A stretch of 64,000 bases of DNA from Pagrus major (GCF_040436345.1 NC_133220.1:4206436-4270435), one strand, 5' to 3'; shown: positions 33,762-46,238, counted from the stretch's first letter. The notes: generated by a model from the letters alone, not told the origin. Program-made: numbers and translations.

Positions 33762-33889
33762 GAGAGTTTTACTGTGAAGCTCCAGAAATGTTTTGTGGAC
33801 TATGAAACTTCACCTGACTTTACATCAGCATGAGGGAGGAGATGATGACTGAGTTTTTGTTTTGTTTGAGTGAACTGTTCCTTTAACTG
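33762..33889 (+). repeat. dispersed repeat copy 2
   Basis: Partner of 17844-17940, with a 30-base longer middle. It lies about 0.5 kb before the promoter of gene B. Confidence 0.7.
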
Positions 33890-34267
33890 TATTTCCAACA
33901 AACCACTGTGATGTTTGTGTTGCCTGAATATGAGGAGGGAAACTGGGAATTTCTTCTACATCAGTGTTTTTGTGTGAAATGTTTTGTGGACTGTGAGACT
34001 TGGGGCTGAGTTACACTCTTCATTACAGCCTGTTTCTTTCAACACGTCTGGAGCGGATCTTTTATTTGCTTGTGTTGGAGGAACTGCAGAGATGTTTCAC
34101 TGCTGCTGATCAGGTCGCAACAGGTCAGGAAGAGAAGCAGCTTTGACACATTAACAGAGAAGCTGAAGCTGAATTTGAGGCTATAAAGTTGTTTTTTATA
34201 TACACAGCTTTAATGTTAGTGTGAAGACAAAGTGCAGTTCACGAGTCATAGTGAAATATGTGGTTTG

Positions 34268-34405
34268 TACCGGAAGTGTTGCAGCTGCAGGCTGAGGAGC
34301 AGAAACAGGTTGTGATGAACCAGTCAGGGTGTTGAGGAGTGTCTGAAGCTCCGTCATATAGAGACACCATCAGTGTGGTGAAGTCCTCAGAAGACATCGA
34401 CAACT
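34268..34405 (+). promoter_or_regulatory. Gene B promoter/5' UTR block
   Basis: The block starts with an ETS-type site CCGGAAGT (34270-34277) and continues through GCAGAAACAGGTTGTGATGA and ATAGAGACACCATCAGTGTG to the ATG. Nearly the same block precedes the start of gene A (without the ETS site), the broken copy at 49.7 kb, and gene C. No TATA box is evident. Confidence 0.55.
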
Positions 34406-34475
34406 ATGGAGCTTCTTCCTCTCGTGTGTCTCTGTCTGCTGAGCTGCTCTGGAGAAACGTCTGCTGCTGGAGACG
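34406..34475 (+). CDS. Gene B signal-peptide exon
   Basis: Codes MELLPLVCLCLLSCSGETSA then AGD plus one base (phase 1). It is identical in genes A and C. Cleavage is likely after CSG or ETSA. A good donor, GTAAGA, follows. Confidence 0.88.
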
Positions 34476-36154
34476 GTAAGAAAACTGATCATCACTCACT
34501 GACAGTCTTTAATTCTCACTTTGTTTCATCTGAGCAGTGGAACAATGTGGAAACATGCTGGATGTTACAGTTTTTTCCAATTGCTAAAACACAATTTTGC
34601 AAACTAGGCTGGTTTTATCAAAATACTTAACACAATTCACAAAACCACACACCCAAACTGCAAAATACCTCATATATCCTGCAAAATGAAGCACTGCAGC
34701 CAAAACTACATATAGCATCATCAAAATCAAACTTTTGCACCAAATGGCACACACTTCATTCATATTACCAGATTCTTGTCTAACCAACTACAAACTGTTG
34801 GGCAAAATGAAACGCACTCTCATCTTTAGTATGCTTTGCCATAATACTAAAATAGTTCAAATTGTAGAGAATTCTTCAGATTGTTCACATGCACAGAAAT
34901 ATTTGCAGATGCACACACATGCTGTTGAAACATTTATTTTTTTATTTTTCACCAAACAAGTCAGTGCAACAGTGCACAGCAGATATATTTACATTGGAGT
35001 GAACAAAAATGTGCTCACAAAACAGTAAACTGAAAAAGAAAATTGCAGAAAAAAATGTGCGTATTTGTGTGTGTGTATTTTGTGTACGTGTAGTGTGTGT
35101 GTGTATTTTGTGTGTGTATTTTGTGTACGTGTAGTGTGTGTGTGTATTTTGTGTGTGTGCGTGTGTGTGTAGTGTGTGCACAGTGTGCAGTGTGTGTGTA
35201 GTGTCTGTATTTTGTGTATGTGTGTGTGTATTTTGTGTGTGTGTATTTTGTGTACGTGTAGTGTGTGTGCATGTGTGTGTGTATTTTGTGTGTGTATTTT
35301 GTGTACGTGTAGTGTGTGTGTGTATTTTGTGTGTGTATGTGTAGTGTGTGTATTTTGTGTACGTGTAGTGTGTGCGTGTATGTGTAGTGTGTGTATTTTG
35401 TGTGTGCGTGTGTGTGTGTATTTTGTGTGTGTGTATTTTGTGTACGTGTAGTGTGTGTGTGTGTATTTTGTGTACGTGTAGTGTGTGTGGGTATTTAGTG
35501 TGTGTATGTGTAGTGTGTGTATTTTGTGTAAGTGTAGTGTGTGTGTGTGTGTGTGTGTACTTTGTGTGTGTGTGTGTGTGCGTCACCTCCTTCCTGCTGC
35601 AGACACTGGTGGTTTCTGATCATCTCTTGTTCTGAACTGAAACCTTCTGGATGTCTGTTGGAAAGAAACAGGAAATATTCACATTTAAGAGGCTGGAATC
35701 AGAATTCTGACTTTCTGTCTGAACTCCAGTCGATTATAAAAATAATTGATGATTAATATAATAGTTATAGAAGTAATCGATGAAGCGTAGCAGCTCGAGT
35801 TTCTTCAGTTAGTGTGTGGTCGGGTGGATGTGGTGGATGTGGTGGGTGGAGCAGGGCTTTATGTCAGAGATATTGCAGTCGTAGACGGCAGCAGATTATC
35901 TGAGTGTGTCCTCTACCCGAGTGTTTTTACAGCAGCAGCTCCGACATTTTTCTTAAAATGTTTCCTGGTTTTTGTTTCCTTCATGATCACTGGAGAGCAG
36001 TGAACTCAGAGATCGAGCTGTCAGACTTCACACAAACAGAGAAGCAACTTTCAGCTCACGTTATTCACTTGAGTCTGATCGCAGGTTTATTCACCCAAAC
36101 AGACAGAAAACTTAACTGTACATCAGCCTCAAGATTAACAACCTGCACCAAGTG

Positions 36155-36193
<39 letters not shown>

Positions 36194-39100
36194 TCAGTTT
36201 AGCTTCTGACAAAAGTCAGCACTCACCAGATACTCTGGTTCTTTCCGTGATCCTGCAGCATCTTCTCTTTTTTCCATCTCTATTCTACACGTTCATAAAG
36301 TAAAGAACATTTCCTTCATTCAGCAGTCAAAGAAGAGAGTTACAGTACAGAACAGTGAAGTGAAGATAAATCCACTTCTTTAATCTGAAAAGGTTATAAA
36401 ACAAACTCTGTGCTGTCCTTGAGTCCGGGGGGTTTATTCCTCCAGAGCTCCACAGCTCCAGCTGCTGTCTGCAGTCTGTCACTGATCTGAAACACCAGCA
36501 TCTGTCCCTGCTCTCCTCTGGTCTGTTTGTGCAATTAACCGCTCAGCAAGCCAAATTATTTGTCTGATGTTTGCATTAAAAATGATGTGAACGACATCAA
36601 CACCACAATCAGGCGGGAGGTGAAGATCAGTGACTGCAGTTAGCTGAGGTGCAGCTCGTGGGTACCTGTCACTCAAAGAGGCCACACCCCTGATTATGCA
36701 TAACTTTAAGCCTTAATATCATTTAAATGAGTGAGTTATATAAAGATTCTCCTCCACACAGTTGTCATGAAGGGATAAATTAAGTATAGAGACCAAAACT
36801 GTTTTTTTACACGTTTATTTCTGCTGTAAAGTCGGACATTGTAACATGAGCTCTTATGGGGATTGACTCACTTTTGGAGCCTCAAGTGGTCATTTGAGAA
36901 ACTGCAGTTTTGGTGCTTCATTTCTCAGCCCTGGAGGTTGGTGCTTGTTAGCAACATGTTAGCATGCTAACACACGATTTGGCCATAAAATAATATTGCA
37001 GTATTTTCAGGATATATCTTGATATTTTTGACTGAATATCTCTATATAAATACTGTGACAATATTGTAGAGATGACTATTGATACTTTGACAATCAATCT
37101 TATCAATAATCACCAGTAATGTGGATATAATGACTAAAGTATTAGAATAAACAGATAGATAAAAGATATTTGAATTACAAAGTTAAAAACAACCTGTGTG
37201 TTGCAGCTGAGGAACAGGACAGTTTGGTGGTTAGTTGTGTCTTTGAATCCAGTCCAATAAATCAAGATCTGACATGAATAAAACTACAACTTCTCCTGGT
37301 GTTTTAAAGCTGAAGAGTTTCCAGCTGAATACATTTTGTAACATTCAAACACAAAGCTCAGTAACAAAAACTTAATAAACTATACTGTACAGCTTAAATA
37401 TACTTAAAATATGTCACAACCAAAACTATTATGTTAGAGGAAACAGGTGTTGAGTTATTGTTGTGGTGTGTAAAGTTGTTATCTGAGTTTGTTTCCTGAT
37501 GACTCTGCATGTTAACATACTGAGTAACACATGTTTTTATCTTCCAGGTGTCAAAGTGGTCGTGAAAGAAGATGATGATGCTGTTTTACCCTGTTCGCTC
37601 AGCACCAAGGAGGACATCACAGGAAAGACCTTTGACTGGAGGAAAGATGAAAGTCGGCAGGAGGTGTTCTTTTATGATTCAGGCATCTTCAGAAGTGAAG
37701 ATGAGCAGTTCAGAGGTCGAGTCTCACATTTTCAAGATCAACTGAAGAACGGCAACGCCTCCATAAAGATCAGAAAAACAAAGATGGCCGACAGCGGGAA
37801 CTACAGCTGCATTTTTCCACGTCTTCAGAGACAAACATTCAACATTGAGCTTGTTGTTGGTGAGTGCTTTCATTAAACAGTTAAAGATGTCCGCTCATTT
37901 ACTGCTGCGACTGGTTCAAGAGTCCCAGATGGACTTTTGTTGTGGTCAGAATACACATCTGGCAGGGCCTCGAGCCCACAGAGCTGCAGCCACATCTGGA
38001 GAGATGACCTCTGTATCAAACATGCAGATATCAGAGACACGCTGCAGATTATGTCTCTGTGCAATGAAATTTCAGCTGTCTATAGTAGATGAAACATGAC
38101 TTTTACACAGTATTACCTGTCTGTTTCAAAACAATCTAACATGTGTTTGTTTTTCCTTTCAGGTCAAGTCTTAACCTCTTGGGGTTCATTTTGATTTTGT
38201 GCGTCTCTGCCTCTTAATATTTACTCATTTTAAACAGTATAATACAAAGACCATGAGGAGCTGATACATGTCCACTACATCACTGTAAAGCAAACACTCT
38301 GAGGTTTATCAGCTGTGTTGATCTTATTTAAAGCTCAGAGACAGTTGAACTGGTGAATGATTAAACAGAGAAAAAGTAAAAGTTTTATTTTGTTTGTTTG
38401 TTTCATTTGATTTTTTAAATTAAATGAATAAGTTATAATCTGGGCCATCAGGCTGAAATTCACAGGATCTCTCCCTCAACTTGTCTAAAATGTCTGAACC
38501 AAATTTTAGGCTGACAGACAGAAGAGGCTCTGAGATATTTTAGAAAGTGCAGTACAGATTATCTCCAGCAGATGTCCACAGAGCTCTCTAAAACTTCTCC
38601 AAAGTTACCAAATGATGATAATAAATCCCTTTAAGATGCTGGAAAATGTCCCTCAGTGTTAAAGTTGACGGTAAAAAGATGTTGTGAGTGTTTAAATAAA
38701 GATTTACATATTTATTATCATTGAATCATGTCTCCTTAAACAGATCAATAAAGTTTCTCTGTTATGTGGGTGTCCCGCGACCACAGGAAGTCCGACAACA
38801 GTCACTTCCATATATGGTCACACAGGTAATTTAATTGGCTGCTGACTCAGAGTGTTTTCACGGTGCTGACTTACCATTGGATGAGAGCAGCTGTCAATAA
38901 CACACATGTGGCGCTGAGGCAAAGATGCTGTCCTGTGATTGGCTGATGCAGTTAAAAGCCCGTTAGGTTCGTCCCTTTAGGTCGTAGAAAGATGCTGATT
39001 GGTTGGTTTTGTTCCGGGGCGTTTACTGATTTCAGAGATACTGAACATCATTGGTCAAATCTGTTGTCGATACTTTAAATTGATTAAAATGAAGTTGTTC

Positions 39101-41404
39101 GGAAAGTTTGACGAGCGGCGCTAAAAATAAACGAGGGACACAATCGACTTTTATTGTGGTGGTTTTAACTTCCGCTTCCGTTTAAACGCGCTGGATTTAA
39201 CGGGTGGACTTTTGTGTTTAAAACGAGCCGCTGTTCGTCTATAAATGTCTGTTTTTACACCTATAAACACATTTTAACTGCGGCTACACAGGCTAGCTAG
39301 TAAGCAGCTAACTGTTTACTGCCGTAAAGTGAGACGCTGCTGTTGTGATGTCGTAAATCTTTATTTTAGGTTCCTAAATGTGTTGATAAAAACGAACATG
39401 TCAGCTTTCAGATGAGGTGTAATATGTGTGTGTTGACTTCTGTCGTCAACATGAAAATATCTTTTATGTTTGTTTATTAATTTTACACGTAAATATCGGG
39501 TCGCGTGCATCCTCCGCACCTTATAACATTAAGAGACAGAACAGGTGAAAAGTCAGGTGAGTCGTGATTCTGATGACGTCACTCTCCACCTCTGCAGGTG
39601 TTTCTGTAAATGTCTTCTCAGGCCTGTCAGTCTAAACACTAACATCTGTGGGCCTGAACCTCTCTGTGTTGAACTGACTGGGATCACTCGTCACTTAAAG
39701 GTGGACACGTTTATTATATTATAGTTATACAACAACATCTTTTAATCCAAGAAGCCTGTGTGTTATTAAATCTAATACTTTTATTCAGATTGTCTAATTA
39801 CATGAAGAAGTTATTGTGCAATATGCTGCAGTCAAATAATTAATTACTGCATTTCCCAAAAAGTCTCCATATAAAGTCTTTTTACTGACGTGACAGAATA
39901 ATGTAATCTACTTTATTAATGTAGTTTAGTCCCAGGTTCATTTTGGGTTCATGAATTTTAACTTCATGTTTAATATTTATGTAACAATGTTTATATTTAT
40001 GTATTGCATCACAGATATTTTAGTATCACAGGAAAGATGCAGGCTCATCTTGAGACAATTCAAAATAAATCAGAATCAATATGACTGTACGTTATTGAGC
40101 TAAACAGCTTTTTCTGTCACTGGTGTGGAAACTCACATTTATCCCAATAATGGTAATTCATCATCATCAACTTATCAACTAGAGTTTTTATAGCAAACCA
40201 CAATCAAAGTCTTCATCCTCCCGTCCCTTCACTGGACCAACCTTTAGGGAAGGAAAAGATCATTTAATTTAAAAACATTGAAGCGATGCACCAATCATAC
40301 GTACGTAGAGTCAAATGTAAGTGCAGCTGGATTCTGTTAGAAACAGTTGTTTCTGTTGGAAAAGTTCACGTCACAGAGTCAAACAAGCTTTGGAGCTTCA
40401 GTATCATCTGCTCATCTCTTGGTGCTTCTGAACTGTGTTGTTTGTGTAGATGCTGAGAAGAGTTTCTAATATTCAGTCTGCCCTCGTTGACATTAAACAC
40501 TCATGTTTAAATAAATATAATTGTAAAAATAAATGAAACAACCCAGTTAAATCTTTCACAACCTTCTCTTGGCAGAAGTTCAACTAACTTTATGGTTAAT
40601 TTTTCTTTCAGGCAGCATAATTAAAGTAGTTCTCACTAACATGTGACACATCAGGTGTGTTTACCTTTGAACACCATGTTTTATATTTTATTACAATCTT
40701 TATAGTTCAGTTTAACAAGTTCACTGTATTTGTGTGTCTGCCTCAAACTGGAAACAGTTTAAAATGTTTGAAATATCGTCCCATAAAATGATGCTGGAGG
40801 CTTTTATTGTGTTTTTCTCTTCACACTGTAAACTGGATACAAGCAGAGTGTGGATGAACAAAATCCCAATATTACATTAATAATGCTGAAACTGTCTCTT
40901 TATAATCTATTGTTCATAATGTGTTCACAGGTTTAGCCCCAAAACCAAATATTGATACACTTGATCATACAAAGGACGGGATCCTGCTGCAGTGTGAAGC
41001 TCATGGTGTTCCACCTCTTACAGTAGAGTGGAAGGACAGTGCTGGTAACACCCTCAAAAATGAGTCGATTCTGAAATCAGAAAGAGGAGGTCGTTCAGAC
41101 ATCACTCTCAACATTACTGTGACCAAGACCGACACCTACAGCTGTGTAGCTACGCAGAAGAAATTCAGCCATCAGATTGCTGCTGTGATCCCTGTGTATA
41201 TCCAAGGTGAGATTCTTCCTAGTTGTGATTTAATATGTAAATAATTTCGAATGTTTCAAACTGAAAATTTAACTTTAAAAATTCCTTTATAGAAATGATG
41301 ACGTTGGTTCATCAATCAACAGAGATTGGATAGAGAATTAGACGAGTCTGCTGATATATAACAGAACAAACATGATGGTTAATTTTAAATTCAGTCTGAA
41401 CTGT

Positions 41405-41453
<49 letters not shown>

Positions 41454-44400
41454 ATTGATGGTTGGTTCACTGGGTGTTTGTGTTGAATAAAAAAGTTTTC
41501 AGGATTTGATAGAGACAGAAAATAACTTTGTGTTCAGTCTGAATTCACCTTTTAGGAGCATGAACATCATTAATTATTGTCTTTGTGACGATGTACAACG
41601 TTTATTAATTATTAACACTATATGTGCTGTATGTGATGCAGTTAGATTCCCAGTGTTACACTCACTCTCTTTACAGTAAATATGTTTCAGAGGAAACATC
41701 TGAGGACAGTTATGAAGCTCATTGAGAAGTTTTGTTCATCATGAATCTCATAGTATCAAACTGCAACATACACAAATCTTTATTTTACTTCATATTTCAT
41801 CATGAAAGTGAAGTTTGAGTCAGCACAGTTGTGTTGGATTGCATCAGATCATTAATGTGGGCCTAATAAAGTGGCCACAGTGTGTTTGTTATTCTGTGTG
41901 TGATGATACATGACTACAATATGAGCACATACACTTGATTCATGTGTTCATTTAGTTAATTAATCAGAGAAACTGTGTTCACTGAGAGAGAAACTCTTGG
42001 TCCTGAAACACATCTGAGCTCTGTCTCCTCAAGTCACACTGGTGCTGCTTCTGGTTCTGATGCCACAGGATCTTCATCACTAAATCTTTGTCTCAGTGAC
42101 ATTAAAGAATGATGTTGGTACCAGCTCAGGTCCACTGAGGAGCTCAGACTGAAAGTGGTCGTGATATACAATATGTAACTCGATATTTTAAATTTTCTCA
42201 AAAGCGCTTCATAAATGTGAGGATGGGCCACAAAATCAAATATCTCAATATGTTTGACCAAACAGGCCCTACTGTGATAATATTGTAGGGATGACGATTG
42301 TTACTTTCACAAAACATTAACACGATGAGATTTCTGATAATAATCATCATTAATGTGGATATAATGACTCAGTGGGTAAAGAAAGTATCAGAACAAGTCG
42401 AACAGTCTGGTGAGTTCAGAACATGACGTCACTTTACTGTAATGAGCCTTTAAACCCAGGAACAGACAACAGTTATGATATATCACCATGTGAGAATATC
42501 AAATATCTAAGACAATATATAGTCTCACATCATGACAACAGTATATATTGTATATGTTGCTCAGCCCTGCTTTAGATTGTACAGGTGTTCCTATTAAAGT
42601 GGCCACACCCGAGCCCTGTTAACAGAAGGGGACAAGCTTTTAATGACCCTGTGTTTCACATTTCATAACACATTTTCTTTATAACTTTAATGTAAATAGA
42701 CAACAAAGTTCACATGACGTCCTTTAATGTTTTTTTAAGCAAAACAAATGTGTAAAAGTTCAGGAGCTGCTGTAAAGTCTTCACTGTTGATGTGTTTCTG
42801 TCATGATGTGAGTCAGAAAAAGTGTTTTAGTTGATGAAAAAAGAAGTTAGAGAAGTTTTACTTGTCTTGTTCTATCTAACAATGTAACGAGGTGTAATTA
42901 AGGTTCCTGTTTCTCTGTTCTTCATGTTTCTCTCCTTCTTAAACACACTGTAATCCTCATGTACAAGCAGAGAAGTGATGAACAGGAAACATCACCACGT
43001 TTCAGTTATAATCCTGTAATTGTTCTTTATAACTGATGTCTCACTACATGTCTTGTTATCTTCACAGGTCCAGCTCCAGATGTCACAGAACCAGGTGAGA
43101 TTCTGTTCTAGTCGTGTTGTTTCACAAACAGCTGGAGGAGTGAGTGCAGTCAGTAGTGTAGCAGTGGATGAGTGAAGATGTGCTGTGTGGATGTTGAGCT
43201 GTAAAAACAAACCAAAGGAAACCAAAAGCCCCGACACAAAGATGTGTGAGCAGATGTTCTGAAGGATTTCTATACATGGAGCACATCAGGCCCAGGTGTG
43301 TCCCCTGCTGCTGCTGAAGCTCCCAACAGGTCTGCAGCCCTGGAGACAGAAAGCACAGCAACAGCAGAGTGAAGCCGTCAGAGAGGCGTCACTGTGAGCT
43401 CTGTTTAGATTAGAGAGATTAGAGAGAGACTTTATTAATCCCAATGACAAACTGCAGCGTTACAGCAGCCGAGTTACACATGAATCACACAACAAACACC
43501 ATGAAGACACTCAGACAGGAAGAGAAGAGTTTACTCACTGATGACTTTATTATTTTATTTCTCAACTACAAACTGAACTCAGACTGAAAACTAGGAGCAA
43601 ACTTTACCTCTGAATTAAACAATGATAGTTCCTGTAATAATATGAGATCATGGAGGCTTTGAACTGAGTTTTTACTGGACAGTTAACACTTGTCATTAGT
43701 ACCATTGTATTCAGGCTGTAACTACAAGTCTCCAACATTAAATATCAGTTTATAATTGTAGTCATTGTGACTATTAAAGCAGCAGAAGCTGATCAGAGAT
43801 CTCCTGAAGGATTTGATGCTGAAGGATGAATTCAGATTCAGAAATCATGAGCAAACCTGATGTTTCACAGCAACATAAATGATCCGACTCTTCAACATGT
43901 TCCTGAAATCAAATATGGATCCTGCTGTGATCTTTAGTGAGCTTTTGTTGGCTGAGACAGAAGAATTGTTCTGATTATATTATTTAAGAATCTGTGTGGA
44001 GAGATGTGAAACTGTGTCTCAGTCTATATGTGTCTATAAGAATCTCTAAATATTGATTCTGTTCTTTTATTAATGAGTTAAAGTATATTTATGTTTAATA
44101 GTCGGAGCTTCAACAGACTCACGCTTCATAAAACCTGTGACTGTGTTGATCTGCTCCCATCAGGCCCAATAACTGTGGAGCCGACCAGCACCAAGAAGCT
44201 CACAGTGATTTTAACCTTCATGTTTCTGGACAGTAGTCAGTGGTCCATTTATTTCTTCACTGCTGGGACCAGAACCAGAAGCAGCCTCTGAGCTGTGGAG
44301 CCCAGCAGGAGGAAACTGGACCTGAGATCAGAGCTCACATCACTGTTCCTGCTCACATTCATCCCAGTGGAGTTTTCATGTGAAACAAGTTCAGATTTCA

Positions 44401-44772
44401 GGAGCAGACTCACCTTTAGTTGTTCTGTGTGAGCTGTGAGGTCCAGTCTGCTGTTTATCATCTGCACTGACCTTCTGACTGATGCACTCACTTTGTATCT
44501 GTTTCAGGGTCGTCTGCTGGATGGATTTTTGGTGGAGTTGTCTGCCTCGTTTTAGTTGGTGGTGTTGTTTGGCTTTGCATCAACAATCGTAAGAAAAGTA
44601 AGTTTAAATATTGTATCAACAGATTCATGATGAGCAACAACACAACTCATTATTTACATTTATCTCATGTTTAGAGTGTTGACAGTTTTCTTATTTTCTC
44701 ATTAATCATCTTGTTGGTATTTACATTTGTGATTTTCTTGAATAAAACTTTGTTTTCTTTCCTGCAGATTAG
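34406..44772 (+). CDS. Gene B: complete B7/butyrophilin-like V-C transmembrane protein
   Basis: Exons 34406-34475 (signal peptide), 37548-37859 (V-set), 40931-41206 (C-type Ig), 43068-43094 (nine-residue Pro-rich stalk, PAPDVTEP), 44508-44597 (transmembrane, WIFGGVVCLVLVGGVVWLCI then NNRKK) and 44768-44772 (N then stop). All introns are phase 1, or equivalent, and the sum, 780 bases, is exactly 259 codons plus stop. This layout, V-C-TM with a tiny tail, is that of B7 and butyrophilin relatives, which bind receptors on T cells; fish members are often named CD276-like or butyrophilin-like. The linker exon present in C and D is here broken by a 1.35-kb insertion; skipping it keeps the frame. AATAAA occurs at 46622 and 46698. 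The tail lacks a B30.2 domain and any tyrosine motif. Confidence 0.85.
34580..35030. mobile_element. probable DNA-transposon remnant in gene B intron
   Basis: AT-rich sequence with repeated phrases such as AAACACAATTTTGCAAACTA and ACCAAATGGCACACACTTCA looks like repeats I associate with teleost genomes. Ends were not resolved. Confidence 0.35.
35055..35585. repeat. compound TG-rich minisatellite
   Basis: About 530 bases built from units such as TGTGTGTATTTTGTGTACG and GTGTAGTGTGTG in irregular order. The long Thr/His-rich minus frame and Cys/Val-rich plus frames are products of this repeat, not genes. Confidence 0.95.
36151..36192. repeat. (TG)n microsatellite
   Basis: TG run with one TATA-like interruption in the gene B intron. 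Confidence 0.95.
37548..37859 (+). CDS. Gene B V-set Ig exon
   Basis: 104 codons, phase 1 at both ends. Cys in AVLPCSLS, Trp in FDWRKD, and the DSGNYSC motif mark a V-set fold; GRVSHF..QLKNGNASIKI is the usual D-E strand region of fish B7-like V domains and carries an N-glycosylation site (NAS). Against the C gene V exon I count 21 amino-acid-changing codons and 2 silent ones, plus one extra residue in C near the G strand. Confidence 0.9.
38163..38194 (+). CDS. Gene B interrupted linker exon, possible secreted-form terminus
   Basis: The acceptor CTTTCAG and the first bases correspond to the linker exons of C (56667) and D (62447), but after CTTAA the sequence departs. Spliced to the V exon, it reads GQVLTSWGSF and stops at 38192-38194. 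AATAAA at 38747-38752 with a GT-rich stretch behind it could end the transcript, giving a secreted V-only protein. Confidence 0.4.
38175..39532. mobile_element. 1.35-kb insertion flanked by TTAA in gene B linker exon
   Basis: Comparison with the D linker exon shows the exon split at TTAA: TTAA at 38171-38174 and again at 39529-39532, with the rest of the exon (GAGACAGAACAGGTGAAAA) beyond. A TTAA duplication is the habit of piggyBac-type elements, but the ends show no inverted repeat I can see, so the mechanism is open. The left part carries a poly(A) signal, the right part five ATTGG boxes. Confidence 0.65.
38834..39054 (-). promoter_or_regulatory. cluster of five inverted CCAAT boxes
   Basis: ATTGG occurs at 38834, 38876, 38938, 38998 and 39050, spaced 42 to 62 bases and all in one orientation, as in NF-Y-driven promoters. 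It lies inside the insertion in gene B. No coding exon of a captured gene was found next to it. Confidence 0.5.
40931..41206 (+). CDS. Gene B C-type Ig exon
   Basis: 92 codons, phase 1 at both ends; LAPKPNIDTLD start, Cys in LLQCEA, Trp in VEWKD, Cys in YSCVA. Several N-glycosylation sites (NES, NIT). It differs from its gene C counterpart at 34 codons, 28 of them changing the residue, while the intron before it is almost identical between the two genes. Confidence 0.9.
41407..41450. repeat. (CA)n microsatellite
   Basis: A CA run of about 44 bases; the matching place in gene C (58400-58421) has a shorter run. Confidence 0.97.
44164..44291 (+). CDS. Possible alternative last exon of gene B
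   Basis: After an acceptor (CCATCAG) the sequence joins in phase to the stalk exon, reading GPITVEPTSTKKLTVILTFM... to TGA at 44289-44291. No phase-correct donor is seen, so it would end the protein before the transmembrane exon. The hydrophobic run LTVILTFMFL might anchor it. Weak support. Confidence 0.3.
44508..44597 (+). CDS. Gene B transmembrane exon
   Basis: 30 codons, SSAGWIFGGVVCLVLVGG then VVWLCINNRKK: one helix of about 20 residues and a basic inner border. The next exon adds Asn and stops at 44770-44772, leaving an inner tail of about six residues, too short for its own signalling motif. Confidence 0.87.
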
Positions 44773-45384
44773 AAGATAAGACGACTACGGTCTCAACTCA
44801 GTTCAGCAACACCACTGAATCCAACTGATCCATAAGAGTAACCAGCTCTACATGTGCTGTGAAGTTTTCTGTTGTGTGTGTTTCCACCATGCTGGATGAT
44901 GGTGAGGACATTTTGTCTGGTCTTCTCTTATTTCAGGCAGTTTGAGGATTAAAATTTGGTTTTAAAGTTAAAATTAATTTCAGGTTGAGGTTTAGGGTTC
45001 AGGTTGTGTTGAGGCAGATAGTTGAGATGGAAGCAAGATAAAAAAATGTTGGCATGTTTCTCATGAACACGACCTCAATCTGTCCCTGAACTAAACCAAC
45101 TGTTTTTATACTCTGACCTCACAATCTGAACCTTATCAGAAGTATTGAGGAGAGTATTATAACAGCATGTCTGCTCGATGATCTACAGAGCAAACTTACA
45201 ATTAATATACAAAATATACACATACACAGTCCTCGACTCGGACCAAAAAACTGCCGTCACATGTTGGTGGTTCGATCCCCGGCTCCTCCCGTCCACATGT
45301 CCAAGTGTCCTCGAGCAACAGGCTGAAGCCCAAACTGCTCCCGATGGTCAGACCAGCACCTTGCATGGTAGCTCACTGCCATCG

Positions 45385-45456
45385 GTGAGTGAGTGAGTGA
45401 GTGAGTGAGTGAGTGAGTGAGTGAGTGAGTGAGTGAGTGAGTGAGTGAGTGAGTGA
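45385..45456. repeat. (GTGA)n microsatellite
   Basis: About 18 tetramers in the gene B 3' region; source of the repeated THSL frames on the minus strand. Confidence 0.97.
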
Positions 45457-46238
45457 ATGGATGAATGAGGGCAGCAGTGCTGTATAAATGCCGTCTATTG
45501 ACCAAATATTATCAGACTGCTTGATGTGCTTAAAGCTCCTGACTGAGCTCCACATGTGCTTTAAAACCAATAATATTTGTGTTGGTATTATTTGGGACTT
45601 ATGGAAGCCCCCCAAAATATTCCCATGTTAAATCATAATTATGAGATTAAAAAGTAAAGATTATTACATAAAACATCGAAATTATTGGATTAAAAAATGA
45701 AATTAGTCAATGAAAAGGTCAAAATTGTGAGAAAAAAGTCAAATATGAGATAAAAATTATCGAAATTATAGATTAAAATCTGAATTATGAGGAAAAAGTC
45801 AGAATTATTTGATAAAATCTTGAAATTACGAGGTTTAAAAGTCAATAGTAAACAAATTCATTATAGGAGATTTTAAAAAATGTGACATTCAAAAAATCTA
45901 AATTATGAGTTAAAAAGAGAATTTTCAGATAAAAATTCATAAATATGAAAAAAAATTGAAAAAGGTCAAAATTACGCATTAAAAAATGATAATTTTGAGA
46001 TAAAAGAGTCGGACTGGTAAATAAAAATTCATAAATGATAGATAAAAATAAAGATAAATCCTAATTGTGAGATAAATTTGACTTTTTGTCTCATAGTAAT
46101 GACTTAATCTCATAATTATGATTTACCATGGGAGTATTTTATTTTCTATGAAGGCTATTTTATTTTTATATTTGTATGCTTCTTTGTATTTGTTAAGGTT
46201 CTGATCCAGAGTCTGTCAGGTCCAGTTACACACTGAAC

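Noticed and set aside
34942..35586. 214-residue Thr/His-rich open frame on the minus strand
   Set aside because: It follows the TG-rich minisatellite exactly; every residue run is a translation of the repeat and there is no start context or domain.
41850..42610. Possible MITE marked by TAATAAAGTGGCCAC and TATTAAAGTGGCCAC
   Set aside because: The two phrases face the same way, so they are not terminal inverted repeats; element borders could not be set.
45257..45615. Repeated THSL frames on the minus strand
   Set aside because: Translation of the GTGA microsatellite; no domain.
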